From Myxococcales bacterium (GTDB lineage Bacteria > Myxococcota_A > Polyangia > Haliangiales > Haliangiaceae): a DNA stretch of 64,000 nucleotides. The notes under the pieces were generated by a model. That model was not told the DNA's origin, ran no database searches, and saw only the letters and a list, made by a program, of their open reading frames with translations. Position numbers and translations under genes: made by a program. How positions within the stretch are numbered: the stretch's first letter is position 1; the number at the start of each line of letters is the position of its first letter. Below, in pieces: positions 10,008 through 17,376 of the stretch. Location of the stretch: NCBI GenBank assembly GCA_028287135.1, contig JAQBQE010000017.1, forward strand, positions 41,995 through 105,994. Reading direction: 5' to 3'.

Positions 10008-10466
10008 CTAGTTGTCGACGACGTCGAGATCGACGCTCGCCGTGTACGAGCCGGGATCCTGGAGCGGGACCGGCGTGTACTTGATATAGAGGTCCTTCTC
10101 GACCGTGACCGCCGAGGATGTCGCGAACGTGTAGATCATCCCCGACGGCGTCATGAACGCTGCCGACGATGGCGCTGCGGCATCGCGGTCGACGAGCACG
10201 ACCTGAAATGCAACGGGGGTGCTGCCGTCGGCCTTGGTCAAGCTCCCCGACCGGACCGAGAGCGTGAGCCCTGCGGCGGCGGTGGTGGACACCGAGAGCA
10301 CCCCGATCTTGACGACGTGGGTCGATGCGCTGCCCCGTCCATCCATGGCGAGGCTCGTGGCCGCGGCGGTCCCCTGCGCCATCAGCGCCGGAGCGCCGAA
10401 CGCGAACGGATGACACGCGAGGAGCGCCGCGGTCACGATGCCCAGATGGGAGCGGAGCGAACGCAT
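10008..10466 (-). CDS. DUF4402-like fimbrial subunit 2
   Basis: This 152-residue secreted protein begins MRSLRSHLGIVTAALLACH. Its C-terminal half (GLTLSVRSGSLTKADGS, then LYIKYTPVPLQDPGSY and a final VDLDVVDN) is clearly related to the gene upstream. Both resemble the DUF4402-type subunits that accompany alternate chaperone-usher systems. It is probably a structural or tip subunit of the fimbria. Being 7 bp downstream of the first subunit and 12 bp upstream of the chaperone, it is surely cotranscribed. It lacks the N-terminal GTITLGG strand of its paralogue, so the two are not interchangeable. Confidence 0.7.
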   Translation of the reverse strand: MRSLRSHLGIVTAALLACHPFAFGAPALMAQGTAAATSLAMDGRGSASTHVVKIGVLSVSTTAAAGLTLSVRSGSLTKADGSTPVAFQVVLVDRDAAAPSSAAFMTPSGMIYTFATSSAVTVEKDLYIKYTPVPLQDPGSYTASVDLDVVDN

Positions 10467-10473
10467 GGCCGGC

Positions 10474-10956
10474 TCAGTTGTCGGAGACGGTCAGGCTGAT
10501 CGTTCCACCGTAGGCGCCCGGGTCCTGGCTCGCTGCAGGCGTGTACATGATGTACACGTCCTTCAGGACCGAACCTGCAGCGACGGTGCCGACCGTGTAG
10601 TTGGTACCCGATGCGATCAGGAAGCCTGCGGCGAGCGGTGCGGCCGCGCCGTCCGCGACGGTGGTGGTCTGGAACGAGATCGGCTGGCCACCGGCCTTGG
10701 TCAGGTCCCCGGACGAGGCGGTCAGCGTCAGGCCTTGATCGTTGTTCGTGGTCATCGCGAGGTCGGCGACCTGCGCGATCTTCTCGCCTGCCGAGAGGTT
10801 GAGCGCCGACGCGCCCGCCGTGTCGGTCACGGTGACCTCGAGCGTCGTCGTAACGGTGCCGCCGAGTGTGATGGTGCCGGTGGTCGCGGCCGTGGCGGCG
10901 GACGAGACGAGAAGCGAACAGACGGAGAGGACCTTGAGAACGCGAAACTTGGACAT
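10474..10956 (-). CDS. DUF4402-like fimbrial subunit 1 (probable major subunit)
   Basis: The 160-residue protein has a signal peptide (FRVLKVLSVCSLLVSSAATA) and then a small, Thr/Ala-rich beta domain: TTGTITLGGTVTTTLEVTV, GLTLTASSGDLTKAGGQ and VYIMYTPAASQDPGAYGG, ending ISLTVSDN. The absence of cysteines and the donor-strand-like N-terminus fit a fimbrial subunit. The start is the ATG at 10956 with AGGAG 6 bases upstream; the longer frame is not supported. It is the first gene of the operon, 138 bp from the palindrome at 11094-11111, and as first gene is likely the abundant shaft subunit (inferred). Confidence 0.72.
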   Translation of the reverse strand: MSKFRVLKVLSVCSLLVSSAATAATTGTITLGGTVTTTLEVTVTDTAGASALNLSAGEKIAQVADLAMTTNNDQGLTLTASSGDLTKAGGQPISFQTTTVADGAAAPLAAGFLIASGTNYTVGTVAAGSVLKDVYIMYTPAASQDPGAYGGTISLTVSDN

Positions 10957-11093
10957 ACGACTCCTGGGATCGGACGAGAAACTCGCCGAGCGCTGATCGC
11001 CCGGCGTGCATGCCGCGATGGTCGCGGGCAGCATCACCAGACCGAGTCGACCGGGGGAGACGTTTCGTTGTGTCGGCGCGCCGCTGATCGTCA

Positions 11094-11111
11094 CGTAGGG
11101 CGAGCCCTACG
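11094..11111. promoter_or_regulatory. Palindrome CGTAGGG-N4-CCCTACG
   Basis: A perfect 7-bp inverted repeat with a 4-base centre lies 9 bp past the PilZ-like stop and 138 bp before the first fimbrial subunit. It shares the core GTAGGG-N4-CCCTAC with the site at 4394-4411 in the sensory cluster. It is a candidate operator for the fimbrial operon; a hairpin acting on PilZ read-through is the alternative. Confidence 0.5.
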
Positions 11112-11119
11112 CGCGCGAC

Positions 11120-11590
11120 TCAGGCGGCGGCGGCGATCTCGTCGACGACGTCGGACTCGTGCTTGCTGACGGCTGCCTTGTGGAGGCAGACCGGCATGCC
11201 GATCAGCGCGAGGCCGACCTTGTAGTCATCGCCGTCGTCCTTCATCCACACGCCCTGCGCGCGGAACCGGAACGAGTTGTCGCCGACATCGACCTGGATC
11301 TCGACCTGCTCACCGCGCGCGACGAACGGCGCGTTGCGAACGACGAAACCACCGGGGCCGATCTCGACGACGTCGACGCGATCGTTGATCCGATCGCCAC
11401 GCATCAGCGCGGTCAGCTTGGTCGCCTCGCGGCGGAACTTGCGGCCGCACTTCATCCGGCGATCATCGGCCACCGGCGCGAACGCGGCCTCGATCGCCGT
11501 GAGCTGCTCGATCTCGTCCCACTCGAGGCCGACGCCCAGATCGCACTTCCCGAGCAGGGTGCGATACTGAAAGACGATCTCGACGAGCAT
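11120..11590 (-). CDS. PilZ-like domain protein
   Basis: This 156-residue protein has a PilZ-type barrel: GRKFRREATKLTALMRGDR, then VVEIGPGGFVVRNA and GVWMKDDGDDYKVGLALIG. PilZ domains bind cyclic di-GMP through an RxxxR arginine patch and a D/NxSxxG loop. The arginine-rich stretch is present, but the loop here reads EIGPGG, so binding may be lost or altered. The start is the ATG at 11590. It lies immediately upstream of the fimbrial operon on the same strand, which suggests surface-structure control. It is divergent from rarA with 223 bp between the starts; no clear promoter was recognised in that gap. Confidence 0.7.
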   Translation of the reverse strand: MLVEIVFQYRTLLGKCDLGVGLEWDEIEQLTAIEAAFAPVADDRRMKCGRKFRREATKLTALMRGDRINDRVDVVEIGPGGFVVRNAPFVARGEQVEIQVDVGDNSFRFRAQGVWMKDDGDDYKVGLALIGMPVCLHKAAVSKHESDVVDEIAAAA

Positions 11591-11813
11591 GAGGAGACAG
11601 GTAGCAGGGGTCGTGCCATGCGAGATCGCGGGGGCGTTCGGGCCGAAACCTGGACAACCCGCTGGATCTCCATCCCGGGTGCTCCCGCTGGTAGCCCCAC
11701 TTGCCGGGTGGTGTGTCACCAGGGCGTGGTTCTGGGACCACAACACGACGCGGCGCGCCACGCGTGGTGTAAGCCCTGCACAGCTCTCGGGTTTGGGGTA
11801 TCCACCTTCAGAC

Positions 11814-13163
11814 ATGGATCTTTTCGGGCAGAGCGCCAAGAAGCGCCAGGTCGGGCAGCCCCTTGCGGAGCGGATGCGGCCCCGCAGCCTCGAGGAGCTC
11901 GTGGGGCAAGCGCACCTGGTGGGTCCTGGGCGCATCCTGTCAAACCTGGCACCGGGTCGCGCCCTTCCGTCACTGATCCTGTGGGGACCTCCCGGGAGTG
12001 GGAAGACCACCCTCGCGCGGCTGCTGGGCGAAGCGCTGAAAGCCGAGCTGACATCCCTGTCGGCGGTCGATGCAGGCGTCAAGGACGTGCGCGAGGCCGT
12101 CGCCAAGGCGGCGGAGCGCCGCGATCAGTTCGGTGCACGCACGCTGCTGTTCATCGACGAGATCCATCGGTTCTCGAAGACCCAGCAGGACGCGTTGTTG
12201 CCGCACGTCGAGTCCGGCACCGTCACGTTGATCGGCGCGACCACCGAGAATCCGAGCTTCGGTGTGGTCGCTGCACTGCTGTCACGCACGCGCGTGGTGC
12301 GGCTCGAGGCGCTCGCGGACACGGAGCTCGCGAACCTCGCGGCACGCGCCGTGGCCGATCGCGAGCGCGGCCTCGCCGCACTCGATGTCACGCTGGATGA
12401 CGAAGTCACGGCGCAGCTGATCGCCGCCGCGCAAGGCGACGCACGACGGATGTACTCCGTGCTCGAGGTCGCGGCGGATCTCGCGCGCCGCGGTGCAGGC
12501 GACACCCCGGGAGCCGCGATCACGGCCGAGCACATCGCCGAGGCAGCGCAGGGACGCAGCCTGCTCTACGACAAGGCAGGCGACGAGCACTACGGCGTGA
12601 TCTCGGTGTTCATCAAGAGCATGCGCGGCTCCGATCCGGACGCCGCCGTGTACTGGATGACGCGAATGATCGAGGCCGGCGAGGATCCACGGTTCGTGCT
12701 CCGCCGCATGGTGATCTTCGCGAGCGAGGACATCGGCAACGCCGATCCCCAGGCGCTCGTCGTCGCGGTGTCGGCGCTGCAAGCGGTCGAGCTGGTCGGC
12801 TTGCCCGAAGGCGTGTTGCCGATGACCCAGGCGGTGACCTACCTCGCGCTCGCCCCGAAATCGAACACCGCGCTGACCGCGTACGCAGCCGCGCGCAAGC
12901 TCGTGCGCGAGCGCGGCACCCTTCCTGTCCCCGCCAGGTTTCGCCCGGGCTCGACGGCGCTCGACCGCTCGATGGGTCACGGCAAGGACTACAAGTACCC
13001 GCACGAGTTCGAGGGCAACTACGTCCCCGAGGACTACCTGCCCGACGCGATCGTCGGCGAGCGGATCTACGAACCGATGCAGTCGGGCTTCGAGAAGCAG
13101 CTCGCGGAGCGGCGCGCCGAGATCGACACGATCAAGGCCGCCGCGAAGACCAAGACGAAGTAA
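11814..13163 (+). CDS. rarA: Replication-associated recombination protein A (AAA ATPase)
   Basis: The 449-residue product matches the RarA/MgsA/WRNIP1 family in length and motifs: Walker A GPPGSGKTT, Walker B LLFIDEIHRF, sensor 1 GATTENPSF, and the family C-terminal region with SMRGSDPDAAVYWMTRM and SEDIGNADPQAL. It acts at stalled replication forks with SSB and RecA. The start ATG at 11814 gives the usual N-terminus, MDLFGQSAKKRQVGQPLAER, including the MRPRSLEELVGQ motif. A longer in-frame extension back to 11589 is not family-like. It is convergent with the next gene, with 7 bp between stops. Confidence 0.95.
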   Translation: MDLFGQSAKKRQVGQPLAERMRPRSLEELVGQAHLVGPGRILSNLAPGRALPSLILWGPPGSGKTTLARLLGEALKAELTSLSAVDAGVKDVREAVAKAAERRDQFGARTLLFIDEIHRFSKTQQDALLPHVESGTVTLIGATTENPSFGVVAALLSRTRVVRLEALADTELANLAARAVADRERGLAALDVTLDDEVTAQLIAAAQGDARRMYSVLEVAADLARRGAGDTPGAAITAEHIAEAAQGRSLLYDKAGDEHYGVISVFIKSMRGSDPDAAVYWMTRMIEAGEDPRFVLRRMVIFASEDIGNADPQALVVAVSALQAVELVGLPEGVLPMTQAVTYLALAPKSNTALTAYAAARKLVRERGTLPVPARFRPGSTALDRSMGHGKDYKYPHEFEGNYVPEDYLPDAIVGERIYEPMQSGFEKQLAERRAEIDTIKAAAKTKTK

Positions 13164-13170
13164 CGCGCGG

Positions 13171-14673
13171 CTACTCGTCGTCGTCGTCGAAGCCGCGAGG
13201 CATCGCCCACACGACTTCCTTCACGGCGTTGCCCTTCTTCGTGTACCAGACGGTGAGCTCGCGCTCGCCGATGTTCCAGTGATCGATCTCCTCGCTGCTG
13301 CGCGTCGGCTTGCCGATCCGCTTGTGCACCGCCTCGCGATCATCGCCGAACGTCAGCCCCTGCGGCAGCGGGCCCGGATACTGCGCGTAGATCACGTCGG
13401 AGCCCGCGCCTCGCACGTACTCCTTGTTGCCCTTGGCGTTGAACCGGACGTCGATGATCACGACGGCCTTCTGCGGGAGCCCCGCCGGCATCCGCGACTT
13501 CGGCAACCGGACCGCCATGTACGACACACCGAGCTTCGGCACGGCCTGCTGATCGATCGTGGTGCCGACCGGAAGTCCGAGCGCGGTCAACACCGACTTG
13601 ACCTCGGGCTCGCTCGTCGAGCGGCCGACGATCGCCATCAGCTTCTCCGTGGTGCCGCCGGCGACCGTCGCCTTCGCGGTCGGCGTGGTGTCGACCTTGA
13701 TGGTCTGCGCCTCGCGCTTCTTGTTCGCCGCCTCGTAGAGTCCCTTGGGCGCCGGGGTCAGGAACTTCGTCTGCTGGTAGTCCGCCCACCGCGCGTCGAG
13801 GATCGGCGCGAGCCGATCGAACGCCTCCCACGAGTCGGGCACGAGGTACGGGTTCTTGATCACCTTCTTGAACGTGGCGAGATAGTCGTCGGTGTACGCG
13901 ACCTCGTCCTTGGCCCGCCGCGCCTCGTCGGGAACGTCGAACAGCCGGTGCGTGTAGAAGTAGAGGAAGTCCTCGAGCCGAGGATCGAGATCCTCGCTGA
14001 GCAGCGAGCTACCGAGCTCGGAGATCAGGAGCTCGCGACCGGTGATCTCGCGCTTCGCGAGGGCCTTCGCCTTCTCGGTGGTCGCGAGGTGCGGCGCCAG
14101 GCCGACGCGGTCCGCCGCCCACGCGAGAAGCATCCCGGTCGCCAGGTGATCGGCGTGCGCCGGCTTGCCTTCCGGCGGCATCGCCTCGAAGTGCAGCGCA
14201 TCGACGTCGAGCTCGAAGCCCTGCGGCACGGTGAGCCAGATGTTGCGGATGCCCTTCTCGGGATGCCTGCCGATGTTGAGCATCGCGCCGGGCGCGATCT
14301 CCTTCTCGTAGACCTCGTCTCCGATCGGCGTCCGCGACGGCTCGCCGAGCGTGGCCACGAGCTCCGGTCTCCCCATCGTGCGGGTGACGCCGAGCGGCAG
14401 CGGATCCTTGAAGTCGTCCGCGATCAGGATGCGCTCGAGGTAGGTGACGTATGCCTTGCCGGTCTTCTTCGGCGGGTAGAACTTCCGGCTCGCGATCGCG
14501 TGCGTGAAGTAGAGCTCGATGCCGCGCGTCTTGTCGGTGACGGTGCGCGAGTCGGTGCTATCGGTCGTCGGCTTGGGCGGCGCGAGCTCTCCTTCCGCGA
14601 GGAAGGCCACGAGCTTGCTGTCATCGAGCGACGCGCCGAGCAGAGAGGTCAACCGATCCAGGTACGCAGGCAT
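13171..14673 (-). CDS. Hypothetical protein with two related flanking modules
   Basis: This product of about 500 residues has no signal peptide and was not assigned to a characterised family. Its N-terminal module (YLDRLTSLLGASLDDSKLVAFL onward) and its C-terminal module (LMAIVGRSTSEPEVKSVLTAL onward) look alike. Each has a short helical start followed by YPP or YPG, then PLPxGxT and a GxPxRS-type strand (LGEPSRTPIGD and IGKPTRSSEEID). The middle has DHLATGMLLAWAADRVGLAP, a segment found in DUF7832-like proteins of large-genome bacteria. It ends with an acidic DDDDE. The start is the second ATG (14673); an ATG at 14685 is possible. It is probably cytosolic, and its role is unknown. Confidence 0.75.
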   Translation of the reverse strand: MPAYLDRLTSLLGASLDDSKLVAFLAEGELAPPKPTTDSTDSRTVTDKTRGIELYFTHAIASRKFYPPKKTGKAYVTYLERILIADDFKDPLPLGVTRTMGRPELVATLGEPSRTPIGDEVYEKEIAPGAMLNIGRHPEKGIRNIWLTVPQGFELDVDALHFEAMPPEGKPAHADHLATGMLLAWAADRVGLAPHLATTEKAKALAKREITGRELLISELGSSLLSEDLDPRLEDFLYFYTHRLFDVPDEARRAKDEVAYTDDYLATFKKVIKNPYLVPDSWEAFDRLAPILDARWADYQQTKFLTPAPKGLYEAANKKREAQTIKVDTTPTAKATVAGGTTEKLMAIVGRSTSEPEVKSVLTALGLPVGTTIDQQAVPKLGVSYMAVRLPKSRMPAGLPQKAVVIIDVRFNAKGNKEYVRGAGSDVIYAQYPGPLPQGLTFGDDREAVHKRIGKPTRSSEEIDHWNIGERELTVWYTKKGNAVKEVVWAMPRGFDDDDE

Positions 14674-14734
14674 CGCGCGCAACATACCCGATCGAGTGCT
14701 ACCGACCCGCTCTCGACGCGTCTGATCGATTCCG

Positions 14735-15562
14735 ATGGCAGCGACGCGACGGACCGCTCATCCTCTCCCGATGCGGTCGGCCGTCCTTGCCGTGGTGTGC
14801 GGACTGGCGATCGCGACTCCCGGCGCGCGCGCCGACGTCCCGCGGAGCCAGCGCGTGCTCGAGCTCGGGATCCACCAGGGCGTGCCGTGGCCGGTCATCA
14901 ACGCGCCGATCGACGGACCGCTGCCACCGGCCCCCGCAGCGAGCGAGCCTCCACCGGTGCCTCCGACGAGGGCAGGCACGCGTGTCGTCGACCTCGTCGA
15001 GCGCATCCGCACGTCGCTGCGCGCATCGATCTATCAACCGTCGACCAAGGTCTCCGAGAAGGACGGCCTCTATCACTGGGATTGCTCCGGGATGGCGGCA
15101 TGGATCCTTCGGCGCGCCGCGCCCCTCGCGTTGCGCGCGCTGAACAGCAGCCGCCCCGTGGCCCGTGACTTCGTCACCGCGATCGAGCGCGCGCCGGCCC
15201 ACCGAGCACGCAAGGGCTGGCAGCGGATCGCGCGGGTCGCTGACGTGATGCCCGGCGACGTCTTCGCGTGGCGACGTCCGCGCGGGATGCCGAGCAAGAA
15301 CACCGGGCACGTTGGCTTCGTCCTCGATCGTCCCCGGCCGGTCGACGGCATGCCGGGTGCGTGGGCCGTGCGGATCGTCGACTCGACCCGCGGCTCCCAT
15401 CAGGACGACTCGCGCACCGGCGATCCCGACGGAGGCTTCGGCATCGGAACGCTCGTGTTCCTGACGGACGCCGAAGGTGGCGCCACGAGCTACGGATGGT
15501 CCGGCACGCAGAGCGAGTGGTACATCGTCACGCCGATCGTGTTCGGCCGTGTCGAGCGCTGA
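14735..15562 (+). CDS. Secreted NlpC/P60-like cysteine hydrolase
   Basis: The 275-residue protein has an N-terminal signal (MRSAVLAVVCGLAIATPGARA, counted from a second ATG at 14771) and a C40-like fold. The nucleophile is in HWDCSGMAAWIL, a GD box is in MPGDVFAWRRP, and the catalytic His is probably in NTGHVGFVLD. Family members cut peptidoglycan cross-links or related amides outside the cytoplasm. Either ATG could be the start; the first adds 12 residues. It starts 62 bp from the divergent hypothetical gene, and its stop is 2 bp from that of the small convergent gene. Confidence 0.7.
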   Translation: MAATRRTAHPLPMRSAVLAVVCGLAIATPGARADVPRSQRVLELGIHQGVPWPVINAPIDGPLPPAPAASEPPPVPPTRAGTRVVDLVERIRTSLRASIYQPSTKVSEKDGLYHWDCSGMAAWILRRAAPLALRALNSSRPVARDFVTAIERAPAHRARKGWQRIARVADVMPGDVFAWRRPRGMPSKNTGHVGFVLDRPRPVDGMPGAWAVRIVDSTRGSHQDDSRTGDPDGGFGIGTLVFLTDAEGGATSYGWSGTQSEWYIVTPIVFGRVER

Positions 15563-15564
15563 AG

Positions 15565-15825
15565 CTACGCCAGCCGGATCCAGCGCGCCTTGGCGGCTTC
15601 GATCTTGCCGCTGAACGCCTGGGGGAAGTGACGCTGCACGTAGGCGATCGCCTGCTGGATCAGCTCGCGGTCGACTTCCTGCGGCACTTCCATGTTCTGA
15701 TCGTGGGGATCAGGACGGATACCGAGACGAACGATCTCGGTGAGGCGCAGCACGTGGAGTCGGTTAACGAACAGGGCGTGCGCGATGCCGAGAAAGAGCT
15801 CCTCGGTAGCTGGGTCCTGGGCCAT
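15565..15825 (-). CDS. Small hypothetical protein
   Basis: This 86-residue protein is helical and soluble with no recognised family. It has a hydrophobic N-terminal half (LFLGIAHALFVNRLHVLRLTE) and a basic end (KIEAAKARWIRLA). It lies between the NlpC-like gene (2 bp away, convergent) and the binding-protein gene, whose stop is 36 bp upstream on the same strand, so it may be the second gene of that transcript. Coding is supported by codon bias and its tight fit between neighbours; function is unknown. Confidence 0.6.
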   Translation of the reverse strand: MAQDPATEELFLGIAHALFVNRLHVLRLTEIVRLGIRPDPHDQNMEVPQEVDRELIQQAIAYVQRHFPQAFSGKIEAAKARWIRLA

Positions 15826-15861
15826 GGAGGCACCGTAACTACCACAGCCAGCGGGGGTCTT

Positions 15862-17376
15862 CTACCGTTTCCAGGCCTTCCGGAGTCCGATCAGACGGGC
15901 ATTGGGGGTGATCGCATACCCCTGCACGTCGACATGGGTCAGGACCACGTTGTCCTCGTGCCAGAGGGGCACCGTCGGCACCTCCGTGGCGACCAGGCGC
16001 TGGACCTCGGCATAGAGCGCCTTGCGGCGGGCCCGGTCGAGCTCGTGGCGGCCGGCCAGGGTCAGCTCGTCGACGCGCGCGTTCTTGTATCGCCAGCGAT
16101 TGCCGCCATCGGGATTCGTCGCATCCGGGATCCGGGACGAGTGGTAGTAGGTGAAGTAGAAGTCGGGGTCGGAGACCTCGCCGGTCTGCATCGATGCGAT
16201 CTGGTAGGTCCCCTTCTTCACATCGGCGAAGAACGTCGCGAACTCGAACGAGCGGACCTCGACCTCGAGTCCGACCTCCGCGAGCTGCGCGGCGATCACG
16301 CGCGCGATCGTGACCCGGAACGCATCCGAGCTGGTCTTGTAGACGAAGCGCGCACGCGGCCGTGGTCCGGGTCCGTCGGGATCGACCAGCCCAGCCTCGT
16401 CGAGCAGCTTGCGCGCCCGCGGTAGATCGCGGGTCCAGTGCGGCACGTCGGGCTCGTACGACCAGTGCGTCTCGGCCATCAGCCCGCTGGCGAGCCGCGC
16501 ACGCCCTCCGAACTTCGCGGCGATGATCGCCGGTCGATCGAGCGAGAGGGCGATCGCCTGGCGCACGCGGACGTCCTTCAGCAGCGGGTCCGCGTTGTTG
16601 AGCATCAGGTACGTGAGGATCACGCTGGGCGCCGACGTGATCGCGACGCGCGGCCGGTCCTTGACCTCCTCGACGAGGTCGAGCCGCACCGCGTTCTGGA
16701 TCAGATCCGCCGAGCCACCGACGAGCATCAGCAGCCGCGCCGAGGCATCGCGAACGAACTTGATCTCGACGTGCGGGACCTTCGGCTTCTCGCCGACGTA
16801 GTGCGGGTTGATGTCGAGCACCGCGTGGCTCGTGGTCAGCTCGCGGACGACGTACGGCCCTGCGCCCTTGCCGGTGCGCGAGATGATCCCGAAGTCGATA
16901 TCGCTCTCGAACGTGGCGAGCGGCTCGCGGAGATGAAACCGGACCCGCTGCGGTCCGAGCGCCTCGACCTTTGTGAACCGCTCGGTGAAACCCCGATGGA
17001 ACAGGCTGTCGGAGTCCTCGGCGAGCATCGACTCGTAGGTGAACGCGACGTCCTCTCCGGTCACCGCAGTCCCGTCGGAGAATCTGGCATCGGGTCGCAG
17101 CTCGACGTCCCACATGCGATCGCCGGCTCGCTCGACCTTCGCCGCGAGCTCGAGCCTCGGCAGCATCGAGTCGGTGTCGACCGCGGTCAGGCCCGCATGG
17201 ACGAGCTTGGACAGCTTGCTGTCGTAGTTGGAGATCGCGTAGCGCGGATCGCTGCTCGTCATCGCCGCCTCGATCAGGACGACCAGCGTGTCGTCGGGCG
17301 TCCGGCGATCGCGCGGGCTGCAGGCGCCCACCACGATGGCCACCATGAGCGTGATAACGTTTCGACGTGCGATCAT
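15862..17376 (-). CDS. ABC transporter substrate-binding lipoprotein, family 5
   Basis: The 504-residue product is a peptide/nickel-type solute-binding protein (SBP_bac_5). A lipoprotein signal, VITLMVAIVVGACS, is followed by the family's landmark region: ELRPDARFSDGTAVTGEDVAFTYES and later VRQAIALSLDRPAI. It should be anchored in the membrane and bind a peptide or similar ligand for an ABC importer. No permease or ATPase genes lie beside it, so it is an orphan. Its ATG at 17376 lies 10 bp inside the divergent PBP4 gene, so the two 5' ends overlap. Confidence 0.88.
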   Translation of the reverse strand: MIARRNVITLMVAIVVGACSPRDRRTPDDTLVVLIEAAMTSSDPRYAISNYDSKLSKLVHAGLTAVDTDSMLPRLELAAKVERAGDRMWDVELRPDARFSDGTAVTGEDVAFTYESMLAEDSDSLFHRGFTERFTKVEALGPQRVRFHLREPLATFESDIDFGIISRTGKGAGPYVVRELTTSHAVLDINPHYVGEKPKVPHVEIKFVRDASARLLMLVGGSADLIQNAVRLDLVEEVKDRPRVAITSAPSVILTYLMLNNADPLLKDVRVRQAIALSLDRPAIIAAKFGGRARLASGLMAETHWSYEPDVPHWTRDLPRARKLLDEAGLVDPDGPGPRPRARFVYKTSSDAFRVTIARVIAAQLAEVGLEVEVRSFEFATFFADVKKGTYQIASMQTGEVSDPDFYFTYYHSSRIPDATNPDGGNRWRYKNARVDELTLAGRHELDRARRKALYAEVQRLVATEVPTVPLWHEDNVVLTHVDVQGYAITPNARLIGLRKAWKR

